DNA from: Arctopsyche grandis
Lineage: Eukaryota > Arthropoda > Insecta > Trichoptera > Hydropsychidae
DNA: 64,000 bases
NCBI RefSeq assembly: GCF_051622035.1
Contig: NC_135355.1
Span: 6,560,001-6,624,000, forward strand
Direction of reading: 5' to 3'
Part shown: positions 37,701-47,891 of the stretch, one piece after another
How positions within the stretch are numbered: the first letter of the stretch is position 1
How the letters are laid out: each line of letters starts with the position of its first letter
Translations under genes and position numbers: made by a program
Notes under the pieces: generated by a model
The model's database searches: none
What the model was told of the DNA's origin: nothing
Seen by the model: only the letters and a program-made list of their open reading frames with translations

Positions 37701-40700
37701 TGCCGCAGCTCATCGTTGGACCTTTTTCACTGTCGTTCTTCTTATGCGAAAGACCTGCCTTGTTAAAGACGTCTGAGGTGAGCGGATCGGTAACGGCTAT
37801 CGAACTAAAAAACAAAATTTCATATTATAATATTAAAAATAAACTATATTTACACGTTATATTTCATCAAATGCATACAGTTTGGATTCTTTGGAATCGA
37901 CGTTTGCTTTTTGAACTTCGATCGCATTGATGTTGTCGTCTACATTGTCGACTATGCCGCTGTCTAAGAAGTCGTTCAAATGATCGTTCATTTCATCTTC
38001 AATGTTGGCGTCCTTCTCCGGAGAATTGTCTTTGGAATTGTCGATGAACATCAACGAAGCGCTCGATATGGGAAGTGTCGCAGACATATCCTTGAGCAGG
38101 GAGCTCTCCAAACGCCAATTATAAGCCGCAAGTAGTACAAGACTAATCACTTTCTTCACACGAGCCAATTCGTCAGGAGGAGCGCCACGAAGAATTATAC
38201 TACAGCCTTTTAAATCTTTATCGTATCCCTCGATAACCATTAAAGTTTTACTTTCAACTGAAAATAAGTCACATAACGTACTTATTACCGATATACTACA
38301 GACATCTATTAACTGATATACATATTTTGTAAAATTATTATTATATATATAATGATGTTATTCTGTGTGTGTGTAGATAACGCTCAAAGAACATAAATTT
38401 ATAAAAAGCCCAAGCTTTGTATAATTTAATTCACCAGCCCAGCCAAGAGTGGAACTATTTAAATTCAACGACTTAACCACTAAGCCAACGTTGATTCTTC
38501 AAAAGGTCTTCTTTTTGTCAATAATAATCAAAATTGCTAACGTCACACCATATAAAAAATACGTTACGGTAATTTTATTTAGCGAGGTTTTGAACCATTT
38601 TTTTCCATTTTGAACCATTTCAACCAATATAATATTAAATCTATATATGTATGTATATAAAAATGAATGTCTGTGTGTGTGTGTGTGTCTCGAATAGGCT
38701 CCTAAACCACTGAACCGATTGCGAAGGAACTTTCAGGATTTGTTGTATGCATGTCCGGGAAGATTACTGTGAAAAAAAACGGTAAAAACGAGAACGGGAA
38801 TGGGTGTCATTGCAATGCTATAATTTCAAATGTTTTCGCATCGCAACCAACGTTTTCGCTGCCTGCGTTTTTCCGACAAGTGGGAACGGGAATGGAAACG
38901 GGAACGCGATAGGGAACGGGACGGGAATTGCATGCGTTATTGTGGCGTTGCAATGCATGCCGGGTTCAGCTAGATAATTATATTTTAAAGGTATTTGAAA
39001 AAAAAATACGACCACGATACAAATCGAAAACATGACAAATACATTTGCATTCATCTCTCGACCAAAAGCATTTTCACGAATATAAGAATATATAGCAGTA
39101 TGGTTCAGTGGTTGCGTTTATGTTCAGCACCGAGAGGTTACTGGGTTCGATTCCGTGCTAATATTTAATGCTGCTGGTTAGACTTAAATATTTGTGACTC
39201 CAAGTCGATCGTTCCCTATCAGAGTTTGCCAATTTATCCGATTTCATTGTTGAAACGATCCACCATCAAATTAGCAAAAACTATCCTACCCACTATGTCA
39301 CAAATATCTGAATTTGATTTATGTACAATATGTAAAAAATTATGTACAAGTCTAAATCATCAAGATTAATTCATTAATTAATTAATTCTTAATTTCGTGT
39401 TCTTCAGCCTCTCAAAATACAGCGATTTATGTAATAAAAAAATGCTGCAATGTTTGTAATTAATTGTCTAGGAAGGCGCATTGGGGTTTACCAGTTAGGC
39501 CTTTCTGGTATATGTATATCTATGTAAAAATAAAATAAAATATGTATATACGGGTCTACGTGACGAGTCAGAATGTTAAATTACAGAAAACACAAATATC
39601 GGAAGGCAAAGATCGAAAATCGAAAGATCTTAAGTCGAAAGATCAAAAAAAAAGGATGCATGGTAAACGGTACATACTAACTTAATTTGCGCGAGCAGGG
39701 TACAACAGGAACAAGAGGAACAGGCTTTTCCTCCCGTATTCTGCGCGCGCACATTAAGTGAGTATGTACCGTTTACCATGCATTTTGATCTTTCGACTTA
39801 AGATTTTTCGATTTTCGATCTTTGCCTTCCGATATTTGTGTTTTCTGTAATTTAACATTCTGGCTCGTCACGGAGACCGGTATGTACATATGTATAATGT
39901 GACCTATGATTTCGATTCCGATTTTTATTGAATAATTTAATATGCCATAACCCATGAGATGATATTTCATCGGGCTTATCACAAGTTGATTTATACATAA
40001 ATGCATTTGAATGAAATTTTGTAATATCTACATACAATAAAACTCGGAAAGTGACTTTGTGTGTATAAGATTTAGCTGACTTACAATTTTTTAAGTAAAA
40101 TGCTTTACAAGTGCCCAATCGGGGTGCTCCGACTCTTGCATCTATACTCGTGAGGATATCTGCATGTGTACACCGAGACAACCGATGAAGTGTGGGTGCG
40201 CGCACTCCAATCACCAATATTTTTCCATTGCGAAGAAGCTCTTCTTGGGCTATTCGCGATACGCTACCTTGCACAATGACAACGTCTGGTGACAGCGCTA
40301 AAATACGAGCACAACAGTTGCGGAGATATTCTTGCTCCTGAGAAAGGCAACAAAAATCAGAGCATTAAAATTATTCAGTTAGGCGTATGAGTTTGTCGAC
40401 AATTACCTGCATTATGACAGGCTCTAGCGAGATAAGTTTGCCTTCGTCTCGTTGATATACGAGTGAGCACCTCAGTAGAAGTATTCTCGGAGAAGTCAAG
40501 CAAGTAGGCATTCCTTTGTGTGCGACATTTTTGCTAAAAACGACACCACCAATAGCACTAGATTCACGCATAGATCCTCCAGCTACACGTTTGACCCGTA
40601 CGCATCGTCTAATATCCCATTCAGCACTTGTTGTATCTATAAGAAACACTCAAAATAAGTAAAACATTGAAATATGAAATCCACATGTATCAAAGCAATC

Positions 40701-43700
40701 CAAAATGATGAAAACGCAGATCGAAATAACCAATGAACGAATATGAAAACAGTAAATTCATACTACGAAGCAAAATTTTAGACAAATCAAGTTCGAAGGT
40801 TTGGATACCACTTTTTCAAAGGCTTTTGGAGTGCTGATGTATTATAAAATGAAAATAATAACCAGGTGTTATCATATTCGCAACTTGTTGACACAATGGC
40901 AATAATATAGGAGCCCATGCTAAATTCAAACCGGCTCGGGTTAGTCCTTGTACTAATAGAAGTCGTAAATGTTCCAATCCCGATGATGCGACACTTTCGC
41001 AACACGATTTAGTATCTTCGCCACCTAATTAATATGTTAAATAATAATAAAAGGTTAAAAATAAAATAATACAGTCGATTTAATCTCTATATAAAAATAT
41101 TACTACCATCTGATTGAAGCGGAACTTGATTTTCATGCTCGTTCATAATTTCATCGTGATTATCTAAAACGAAGCGATCAATAAATAAAATAAAATAAAC
41201 AAGAATAACATGAGATAAGATGAATCATTTAAAATTGTGTTACCAGGTCTTTGTCCTCTGACTAAGTGTGCTGAATTTTCTACCAGATTAAGATTCAAAC
41301 AATAAGAAGATGTACTGCCAGTCATCTTGCTGTCTTTTTTTTATTCATATGCAAAAACATCACACAGGATATAAATATACATACTAAAAACTTGTTAATA
41401 CAATTTAGACAATCATTGTACCTGAATCAGAAGCGGCCAAAATTGGAGGATTTATAGGTCTGTATAAAGCATAGTCAATGAAAGTTTGATGCTCCGTCAC
41501 GCATTCAATTAAACCTTCCCTCATCAATAATTGGCACAAATCACTCGCTTGTATCCTGCAATTTATCATGAAAATAATTTTCAAGTCAAATTTTCATTAT
41601 TGAAATAAAATACCACAAGACAATATTGACCTGGTAGGAATGTTTCCATGTTCTATAAGCCACTGTAAAATATCACCACCTCGCCAAACTCCGGTATATC
41701 GAACTAATCGGTATCTTTAATAAAATAACATAGTTAAAAATCATTTTCATGTTAAATAGAAATTAATTATGTAAGATGTATTTACTAATACAGTTTTTGC
41801 AAGCCTATTTCACCCTTTTGCAAATGAAATTCACCCTTTTGCAAATTAAATTCATCCTTTTGCAAATTAAATTCATTCTTTTTCAAATGAAATTAATACT
41901 TTTGCAAATTAAATTAATCCTTTTGCAAATGAAATTAACCCTTTTGCAAATGAAATTCATCCTTTTCAAAAATCGTATTAAAAAATAAAGAAACCGAATT
42001 AAACAATATGTGCTTTTTATGTATTTTAGTTTAAACTTATATTTATATTTGTACATACATACATACAAATTTATTTAGAAGGTGCAAATATTATTTTTAT
42101 TTTCAATTTTTATTCAGTTAATCAAGTTAATACATACATAATTCAGGAAATATGGTTATTAAAAGTATGTTGGACGTTCCAAGCTCGATGGCTTTATATT
42201 ATTTATATTATATTATAATTATAATTTTAATTTCAACTTTTAATAACCATATTTCCTAAATTATGTATGTATTAACTTGATTAACTGAATAAAAATTGAA
42301 AATAAAAAAATAAAAACAATATTTGCACCTTCTAAATAAATATGTATGTATGTATGCACAAATATAAATATAAGTTTAAACTAAAATACATAAAAAGCAC
42401 ATATTGTTTAATTCGGTTTCTTTATTTTTTAATACGATTTTTGAAAAGGATGAATTTCATTTGCCAAAGGGTCAATTTTATTTGCAAAAGTATTAATTTC
42501 ATTTGCCAAAGGATGAATTTCATTTGCAAAAGGATGAATTTCATTTGCAAAAGGGTGAATTTCATTTGCTAAAGGGTGAAATAGGCTTGCAAAAACTGTA
42601 TTGCAAAATGTGAAGACAGTAAGTAATACCTTTGTAACTGAAGAGGTAGAGATAAGCATAAATGTCTATATGTGTCTTGAAGTGATACTTGACGCGAAAA
42701 GCCAAGCTCACCGTTAGGATCGCCAACAACGGGACCCTCTTTAGCAGTTTCAACACCACCGCCTAATAGAAATCCTTGTTCAGATGCTTGAGTATTGTCT
42801 TTAGAATTTTTTTCCTAATAAAAAACAATCAAACAAAGTGAACAAATTTAAAATAGGAATATTTTCATATTATATTCAGCTATGAATTACTTTTAAATTT
42901 TCCTGCAACACTTTTAAATCAGCTGAAAGTACAGTTCCGCTGTCTACAGATTGTAAATATCCCAAAACTATTTTGCAACAATACGTGCAGACTCTGAGTC
43001 CACCTGCACAGCCACAAACGTGACCTGGTACCCGGTGGGAGCAACAGCGGGCGCAAAATATTTGACCGCAGACTCGGCAATGATGACGGCGACGAAAAGC
43101 ACTGAAACGAATGCCACATTCGTAACATTCTCTAGACACATAGTCTGGCATCCAATAACGTGCTTGCTCAGTGTCTGCGTAACGTGTGCCACTCTGAAAC
43201 AGAAAAGAAAATACCTAAGATCTGCATGTTACAAATGCACGTTTTATATACTGACAAATTAGCAGAATTCAAGCAACATCAATAATGATTGTGAGAAAAT
43301 ATTAGCTACTGCTAAAATATATATTTAATAGAAAACATATAACAGTCGCCAGAATTGAAAAAAAAGTTGTGTAAATAGACCTTCGTCCTCGTTGGTTTTA
43401 CAAGCAGAAAAATCAAGAAAAAAAGAAAAACCAAGCATGTTGGGAGGATGCATGATAACTAGAGAATATTTTTTGGAAATTTTAATTTCAACATACATAT
43501 AATGAATACTTTTGATACACAGCCAAAATTTTATCTATGATATTATACCAATACAACTTCATAAATTTAAAACAGCAATCATTCAAAAATAACACAATGA
43601 TGTATATTAAAAAATTCAATCCAATCAAACTTCAATCGTCATTCATTTGTATGGAGTAAAATTAGAAATTAGTCTTTAATTATTTGAAACCTTCATGCAT

Positions 43701-44092
43701 AAATTTTGTTCGCTAACGAAGTTGTGATATCCTATTTTGGAAAGGTGAGTAGTGTTAATATTACAAACCGAAGTCCGTAAAGCAACCAAGCTACTTATTG
43801 TCTTGAGTACTTTCTGAAGGCTGCGACCCTCTGAAAATTCATCAGAATATTGCGACGACGTTCCAGCCTCTATGTTGACCGAATCTTCTTGGGCGGGTCC
43901 ACCGCCAGTATTCTGCTCTTCTTGAGATTCTTCGGGCTTCGTCTTCGCAGTGACTGGATTGTTGTCTCCAGCGGCCAACCTTCCGAACTTGAACAATTTG
44001 GATATCAAAACGGAAACTCCAGTTTCATTTTCTTCTGGACTCAGGAGAGGGAAGTTCGTTATTTGGGAAACAAATTCCGATGGTTTTTCCAT
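28786..44092 (-). CDS. PIKFYVE: 1-phosphatidylinositol 3-phosphate 5-kinase (PIKfyve/Fab1)
   Basis: Makes PI(3,5)P2 from PI3P on endolysosomes. Thirty exons, transcript order: 44092-43769, 43193-42891, 42814-42630, 41714-41631, 41555-41422, 41333-41244, 41163-41107, 41024-40863, 40636-40407, 40337-40085, 38257-37879, 37804-37571, 36556-36346, 36274-36169, 36096-35910, 35823-35692, 35621-35516, 35440-35223, 35149-35031, 34952-34824, 34752-34621, 33144-33037, 32960-32875, 32793-32663, 32594-32483, 32407-31951, 31872-31753, 29484-29299, 29221-29060, 28985-28786; 1778 residues. Domains: FYVE ~122-183 ([17 protein letters not shown]); DEP ~250-335; TCP-1-like ~395-650; Cys/His-rich region ~810-1170; kinase ~1510-1778 with the GKSGSTF loop, YILKEM lysine, MDYSLLVG and [10 protein letters not shown]. 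Intron 26 is GC-AG. Introns carry many transposons. Confidence 0.96.
29701..30213 (+). mobile_element. piggyBac-like MITE nested in the hAT-like element
   Basis: 513 bp, TTAACCCTTTGCCCGCGGC to GCCGCGGGCAAACGGTTAA, flanked by TTAA. It is an inverted copy of the NARS1-intron element at 13529-14041, with a moderate number of differences. Non-coding. Confidence 0.87.
30275..30480. repeat. Interspersed repeat with TCTGTCTG..ATAACGCTC motif
   Basis: About 200 bases repeated at 50615-50830 and, cut by the window end, at ~63905-64000. All share ATAACGCTC(G/T/A)CCGTACT and CGTTTCGATTC. A class cannot be assigned. Confidence 0.65.
31311..31553 (-). mobile_element. tRNA-derived SINE (subfamily with GGGTTCGATCTCTGG box B)
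   Basis: On the - strand it begins with a tRNA-like head (ATAGCTCGGTGGG, then GGGTTCGATCTCTGG). It continues through a central domain containing ATCAGAGTTTGCCAATTTAT and TTTCATTGTTGAAACG, and ends near CCTTGGGGAAACCTG. It shares only the central domain with the SINEs at 39094 and 55257. A 3' fragment also occurs at about 51010-51060. Confidence 0.75.
31873..31950 (-). other. 78-nt GC-AG intron in the PIKfyve kinase domain
   Basis: Exon 26 must end ACAG and exon 27 must begin ATGATCGC to give the conserved [10 protein letters not shown] join. The intron then starts GCACTC and ends TTTATATTCTTTCGCAG, a good acceptor. It has a multiple of three bases and no in-frame stop. Retention would insert 26 mostly hydrophobic residues beside the catalytic lysine segment. 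Confidence 0.7.
33157..34612 (+). repeat. Interspersed repeat interrupted by a hAT-like insertion
   Basis: Pieces 33157-33686 and 34598-34612 form one copy of a family also seen at ~57428-58046 (inverted) and ~60265-60771, with fragments near 59715-59820. Typical blocks are AGTTGGAATATATTCC, GGCGAATTACATTCCAACTG, TCAAAATATATTACAACTG and AGTTGAATTGTATTCGAATA. The AACTG-type blocks recur in tandem at the ends. Confidence 0.75.
33687..34597. mobile_element. hAT-like element with direct flanking repeats
   Basis: Starts TAGGGGTTCCAAAAAACCG and ends AAACCGGCTTGGAAGCCCTA. The flanks CATTTCGAC (33678-33686 and 34598-34606) are identical direct repeats. Several AAAGCCGGTT(T/G) motifs cluster near both ends. 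A 94-codon frame at 34144-34428 resembles nothing I know and may be transposase remnant. Short TAGGG..TTCCAA inverted termini and an 8-9 bp duplication suggest hAT. Confidence 0.72.
36590..37450 (+). pseudogene. Degraded LINE reverse transcriptase fragment
   Basis: The frame near 36600 encodes [23 protein letters not shown] followed by [18 protein letters not shown], with the F/Y-ADD catalytic box of reverse transcriptase. Downstream, frame-broken sequence still shows [26 protein letters not shown]-type residues of the C-terminal region. It ends GTAAACGAAGAAGAAGAT. It lies antisense in PIKfyve intron 12, truncated and with several frameshifts. Confidence 0.8.
38641..38972. mobile_element. Possible Helitron-like repeat
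   Basis: Begins TCTATATATG..AATGAATGTCTGTGTGTG and ACTGAACCGATT, and ends CATGCCGGGTTCAGCTAG. A TC start and a CTAG end suit Helitron rules, and CATGCCGGGTTCAGCTAG resembles common 3' ends. The flanking base is A rather than the expected T. A palindromic TTGCAATGC is repeated near both ends of the GC-richer half. Confidence 0.35.
39094..39540 (+). mobile_element. tRNA-derived SINE with conserved central domain
   Basis: Head: TATGGTTCAGTGGTTGCG (box A-like) and CTGGGTTCGATTCCGTGC (box B). Centre: TATCAGAGTTTGCCAATTTAT and TTCATTGTTGAAACG. Tail: GAAGGCGCATTGGGG, GGCCTTTCTGGTATA and an AAATAAAATAAAA end. A diverged copy is at 55257-55680. It is followed at once by a foldback MITE. Confidence 0.85.
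39551..39880. mobile_element. Foldback MITE family, copy 2
   Basis: Clearest member. Long arms: CGGGTCTACGTGACGAG, AAACACAAATATCGGAAGGC and GATCGAAAATCGAAAGATC on the left, all present inverted on the right. TGCATGGTAAACGGTACATA flanks the central module on both sides as an inverted pair. The arms pair over more than 100 bases. Lies in PIKfyve intron 10. Confidence 0.9.
41789..42600. mobile_element. Foldback element with tandem 21-base repeats in both arms
   Basis: Left arm starts ACAGTTTTTGCAAGCCTATTTC and right arm ends with its inverse. Each arm carries about seven or eight copies of a ~21-base unit of the form CTTTTGCAAATGAAATTCATC. Next come paired blocks with AATCGTATTAAAAAATAAAG and TTTGTACATACATACA, then ATTATGTATGTATTAACTTG, and a short unpaired AT-rich centre at ~42160-42235. 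The whole 0.8 kb can fold back on itself. It is in PIKfyve intron 3 and codes for nothing. Confidence 0.88.
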
Positions 44093-45038
44093 TTTTGCAG
44101 CCACTAAATGACATCACATAGAGCATGAGCAAACACGAACTGTCACTTGTTGACATTTGGCAAATGTGCTGGGTTGTCAGATGAAAAAATTTTCAAATGT
44201 GAAATAAATGTCAAAACTTTAGTTGGTTGAAATTGTGCAAATTTTACTTTTACACACTGAACTTATTTTGAAAACGAATTATTAATTGCGGATAACGTGT
44301 TATAAAAGTATTTTTATTGTGTTGTTACGAAATTTGATAGACGGCAAGCAAGCGGGAGTTCGCATATTTGCGAGTGGCAACACTGCTCTAAAGTGCTAAC
44401 ACCTAACCTGCTTCGTGGCTGTCGATTGTCTCCGGGTTCTTCCCGTTCCTTGACATATCTTGAAGGCAAATTGCCTCGCTTTTCTCAGAATCTGCTGTGA
44501 GTATTTTGCATCAAAATCTGCCAAAAATACCTCACGTCTATATTCAATTTCAAACATTCGCTCTACTTTTCATATCACCAATTGTCCAATTGATCTTGCT
44601 TAGGTTATCTAGATATATATTCACGTGTAAGATGATTTCATTCTTTACCTTCGCACTCGCCCATTTCTGCTTAAATTATCATTTAGAAATGTCTTTGCAA
44701 AGTTTCGTAATTTGAATTTTGACATAAAAAAATTCGTACTGAATGTTTGACCCAGCTCTGGTTGATCCGTATGTTCCGTTTTTTGTTTTTTTTTTAGACA
44801 ATATCTATGCTTCGTTTCAGTTTATTTGGCAGTAGCAAGAAAAATACGCGATTCCTATTGATTAATTAATAGGATTCGCATATGTGAAAGGATCATAACA
44901 AAGCTTGTCGATCGATAGAAATCGACATCTATAGGTTGCTAGCTGCCAAGTTAACTGAACTGTTGTGATTTTCGTATAAAGATATTCTTAGAATAACTCA
45001 GTTTTTTTTTCCAGTGTTGTACAATAATATAGTTAATC
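44093..45038. promoter_or_regulatory. Divergent promoter region of PIKfyve and ZC3H15
   Basis: Head-to-head spacer of about 0.95 kb with no coding exon. A TTTTTTTTTCCAG acceptor at 45001-45014 lies 24 bases before the ZC3H15 ATG, so its 5' UTR is probably spliced. No TATA box stands out. A shared bidirectional promoter is possible but not shown. Confidence 0.5.
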
Positions 45039-46687
45039 ATGCCGCCTAAAAAAACATCGGCTCCCAGCAAAAAGACGGAACAGAAGAAGAAGGAAAAAGT
45101 CATTGAAGTAAGTGTGCAGTTGTTTCATCAATGGTTATTTTTATTTATGTATCACAATTAATTATTGATTTATTTTAACAATTAAGGACAAGACTTTTGG
45201 ATTGAAAAATAAGAAAGGCGCGAAGCAGCAAAAATTTATTCAACAAGTTGAAAAGCAAGTCAAGAGTGGGGGAATGCATCCTTTGACAACTGCTGATCTC
45301 GCCGCTAAAAAAGCCGAAAAGGATCGGAAACTAAAAGAGGAGCGAGAGCTCGGCTTGACGCCTAAAGCTGTGGCCACTCAAAAAGTCGATAAAGGTTCTT
45401 ATTGTCAATATACATATATTAGACGAAGCACAATATTGTTGCATTTTAAATTTGACGGGATACGATTGAAGTGATGTAATTTCCTAACAGGTACAGATCC
45501 GAAATCCGTGGTTTGTGCGTTTTTCAAGCAAGGACTATGTACCAAAGGTGATAAATGTAAATTTTCTCACGACCTGACCATCGAGCGTAAAGCCGAAAAG
45601 AGATCGCTCTACGTGGATATGCGTGATGATGAATTGGACACCATGGATAATTGGAATGAAGAAAAATTGCAAGAAGTTGTGGAAAAAAAACATGCAATGG
45701 CGAAAAATGTTCCCACGACAGATATTGTTAGTACATGCATGTGTAGTTTAATGTAGAACATTAAACAAACAAAAGTTTTAACATAGATATTTACTGATTT
45801 TATATCAATTTTTGTTTTCAGATTTGCAAACACTTTTTGGAAGCTGTTGAAAAATCAAAATATGGTTGGTTTTGGGAATGTCCGGCTGGAACTAAATGTA
45901 TATATAGGCACGCACTTCCACCTGGTTTTGTCCTCAAGAGGGATAAGAAAAAATTAGATGAAAAGAAAAACGAAATATCTCTGGTAGATTTAATAGAACG
46001 TGAGAGGGCTGCTCTTGGTCCAAAACAAACTAAAATTACTTTGGAAACATTCATTGCATGGAAAAAGAGAAAACTTCAAGAGAAGAAGGTAAATTATTTT
46101 CTTCCGAGTGATTGTCGAAATCAGGTATACTGAAATGGTTATTATAAACTAAATTTATACATAATACGGTTTTTATTATAGGACCAAATGACAAAAGACG
46201 AAGATCAGAAGCGTTCAGAATATCGTGCCGGTAGAAATATTGGCTTATCTGGTAGGGAAATGTTCAGTTTCAATCCCAACCTGGCAGCAGATGATGAAGA
46301 TGATGAGGAAGGTGGTCAAACTCTGGACTCGAGAAATCTCGCAAGAGATGATGAGGAAGATGGACAATATAAAGAATTGCAATTGGATTTGATCACCCTT
46401 GAAGCCACCGAGGTTCGTCGATAACTATATTTATATTAATTATTCATTTGAAGACATGTGACGATTTTAATATTTTCTTTCAGGTCGATGGAACTGGTAC
46501 AGTTGCTATTGACAATAGACTTCAAGAAACCAATAGAATCAATAAAGACGCGATGACGAACGGCAGTACTCATTCCTCGTCTGAAACTAGTGAGTCTCCA
46601 ACTGGGGACACTGGTCCTATTAATGAAAACCTTTTCTTAGATGATGACTTCGATGAAGAATTGCAGAACTTGGATCTTGATAAATGA
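45039..46687 (+). CDS. ZC3H15: Zinc finger CCCH domain-containing protein 15 (DFRP1)
   Basis: Partner that binds and stabilises the GTPase DRG1, which associates with ribosomes. Exons: 45039-45107, 45187-45394, 45491-45726, 45822-46088, 46182-46412, 46484-46687; 404 residues against 426 in human. The N-terminus [12 protein letters not shown] is lysine-rich, followed by [16 protein letters not shown]. The first CCCH finger (C-x7-C-x5-C-x3-H) is [19 protein letters not shown]. The second runs from [18 protein letters not shown] to CIYRH and is followed by [14 protein letters not shown]. Then come the DFRP block ([26 protein letters not shown]), an acidic tail, and [14 protein letters not shown] at the end. 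AATAAA lies at 46911, 224 bases after the stop. Confidence 0.96.
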
Positions 46688-47891
46688 AATTTGTTTAAAT
46701 TAGAATAATTATGAACTGTCACTGCAAAGAACTTTGGGTACCGATGTCAAAAATGGATATTAATGCTTCCAATTATTTTATTCAACATCAAAATGTGTAT
46801 AATTTAAAAAGAAATTCAACAGCACACTAACGTCAAAAGTAATTTTTTCGCAAATTACATAATACATACATATATAAAAAACATTAATGTTTTATATGCA
46901 TTATACATATAATAAATGAATGCAAACATCGAAATTAATTATTGTTTGATTTGATTACGTGTTTTGTATGGGGACAATTTAAATGCGCATTTATCGTACC
47001 TTCCATAAAATTTGTGTGAATTAAATATATTATATCATTTAAAAATATAAATGTACGATTTAAAAATATTTTTTAATATATTAAAGAAAACCAGCAATAG
47101 TAAAAATAGTTACACTTAAAAAAATAAGACTCATTTGAAAAACTACAAATACATTGTTTTAGAAAAACTACAAATCCAGCGGATGTCGCGCAAGTCACTA
47201 AAATCTCGATCACGGAACATCTGGCACCCAAAAACTCCATCAATTGAAATGCACACACGTCAAATATTAATAAACGAGAACATGAGTGCCAGATGTTGGG
47301 TGATCGAGATTTTAGTGACTTGCGCGAAATCGCTTTTTGCGGAATAATCTGTTTACCGTTTTAATTAGGTCGGCATTTGATAAGTTACTTTTACAGCAGA
47401 AAAATATAAAGCAAAGTAAAATGAATGAAATGCGCATTAACGCGTCCTATATGGGATCTCGCATATATTCACTATCGCGACGTGCCACGTCTCTTGAGCG
47501 TTATAATGACTAAGCGCCATATTTTTCATTTATCATTCAAAATTTTTTAATTGTTAAATGATTGAAACATTTTATTTCATACTACAAATAAAATATAATA
47601 TTACTTAATGTAACAATTTGTATTTAACGTAAATATATTAATTTAATGCGCAATTCCTTTTATTTGATGCGCAAATGATTCGTTCTAAGGAGTAAAGTTA
47701 TTTCTAAGTGCACCGCTAAATCTAAACCTGTTATTTTATTATTGAAATCTCTTTGTGGGGATCAAAATTTGATTTTCCAATGAATTGTTAAAATTCAAAT
47801 AATAAGCTTTAAACGAATAGTTATATATTGTTTTTAAAGATATGCCATAAATTTTGTAAATAAAACGCTATTTAAAATAAAAAAAACCAAA
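46688..47891. other. Tail-to-tail spacer between ZC3H15 and PTER
   Basis: AT-rich. The left part holds the ZC3H15 3' UTR with AATAAA at 46911-46916. A short inverted-repeat element lies at 47186-47327. Nothing else is identifiable. Confidence 0.55.
47186..47327. mobile_element. Short MITE with ~44-base inverted arms
   Basis: Arms begin TCGCGCAAGTCACTAAAATC and continue through ACATCTGGCAC, with about three mismatches between them; the 142-bp unit has a ~55-base centre. A diverged relative lies at about 54922-55067 (AAGTCACTAAAATCTCTATA and an inverted partner). Confidence 0.8.

Noticed and set aside
39094-39170. tRNA gene (box A and box B present)
   Set aside because: It continues into the SINE central domain and tail, has a diverged cloverleaf, and has a repeat copy at 55257.
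41776-42659. Frames with repeated LLQMKFI / NEIHPFA-type units
   Set aside because: Translation of the 21-base tandem repeats of the foldback element.
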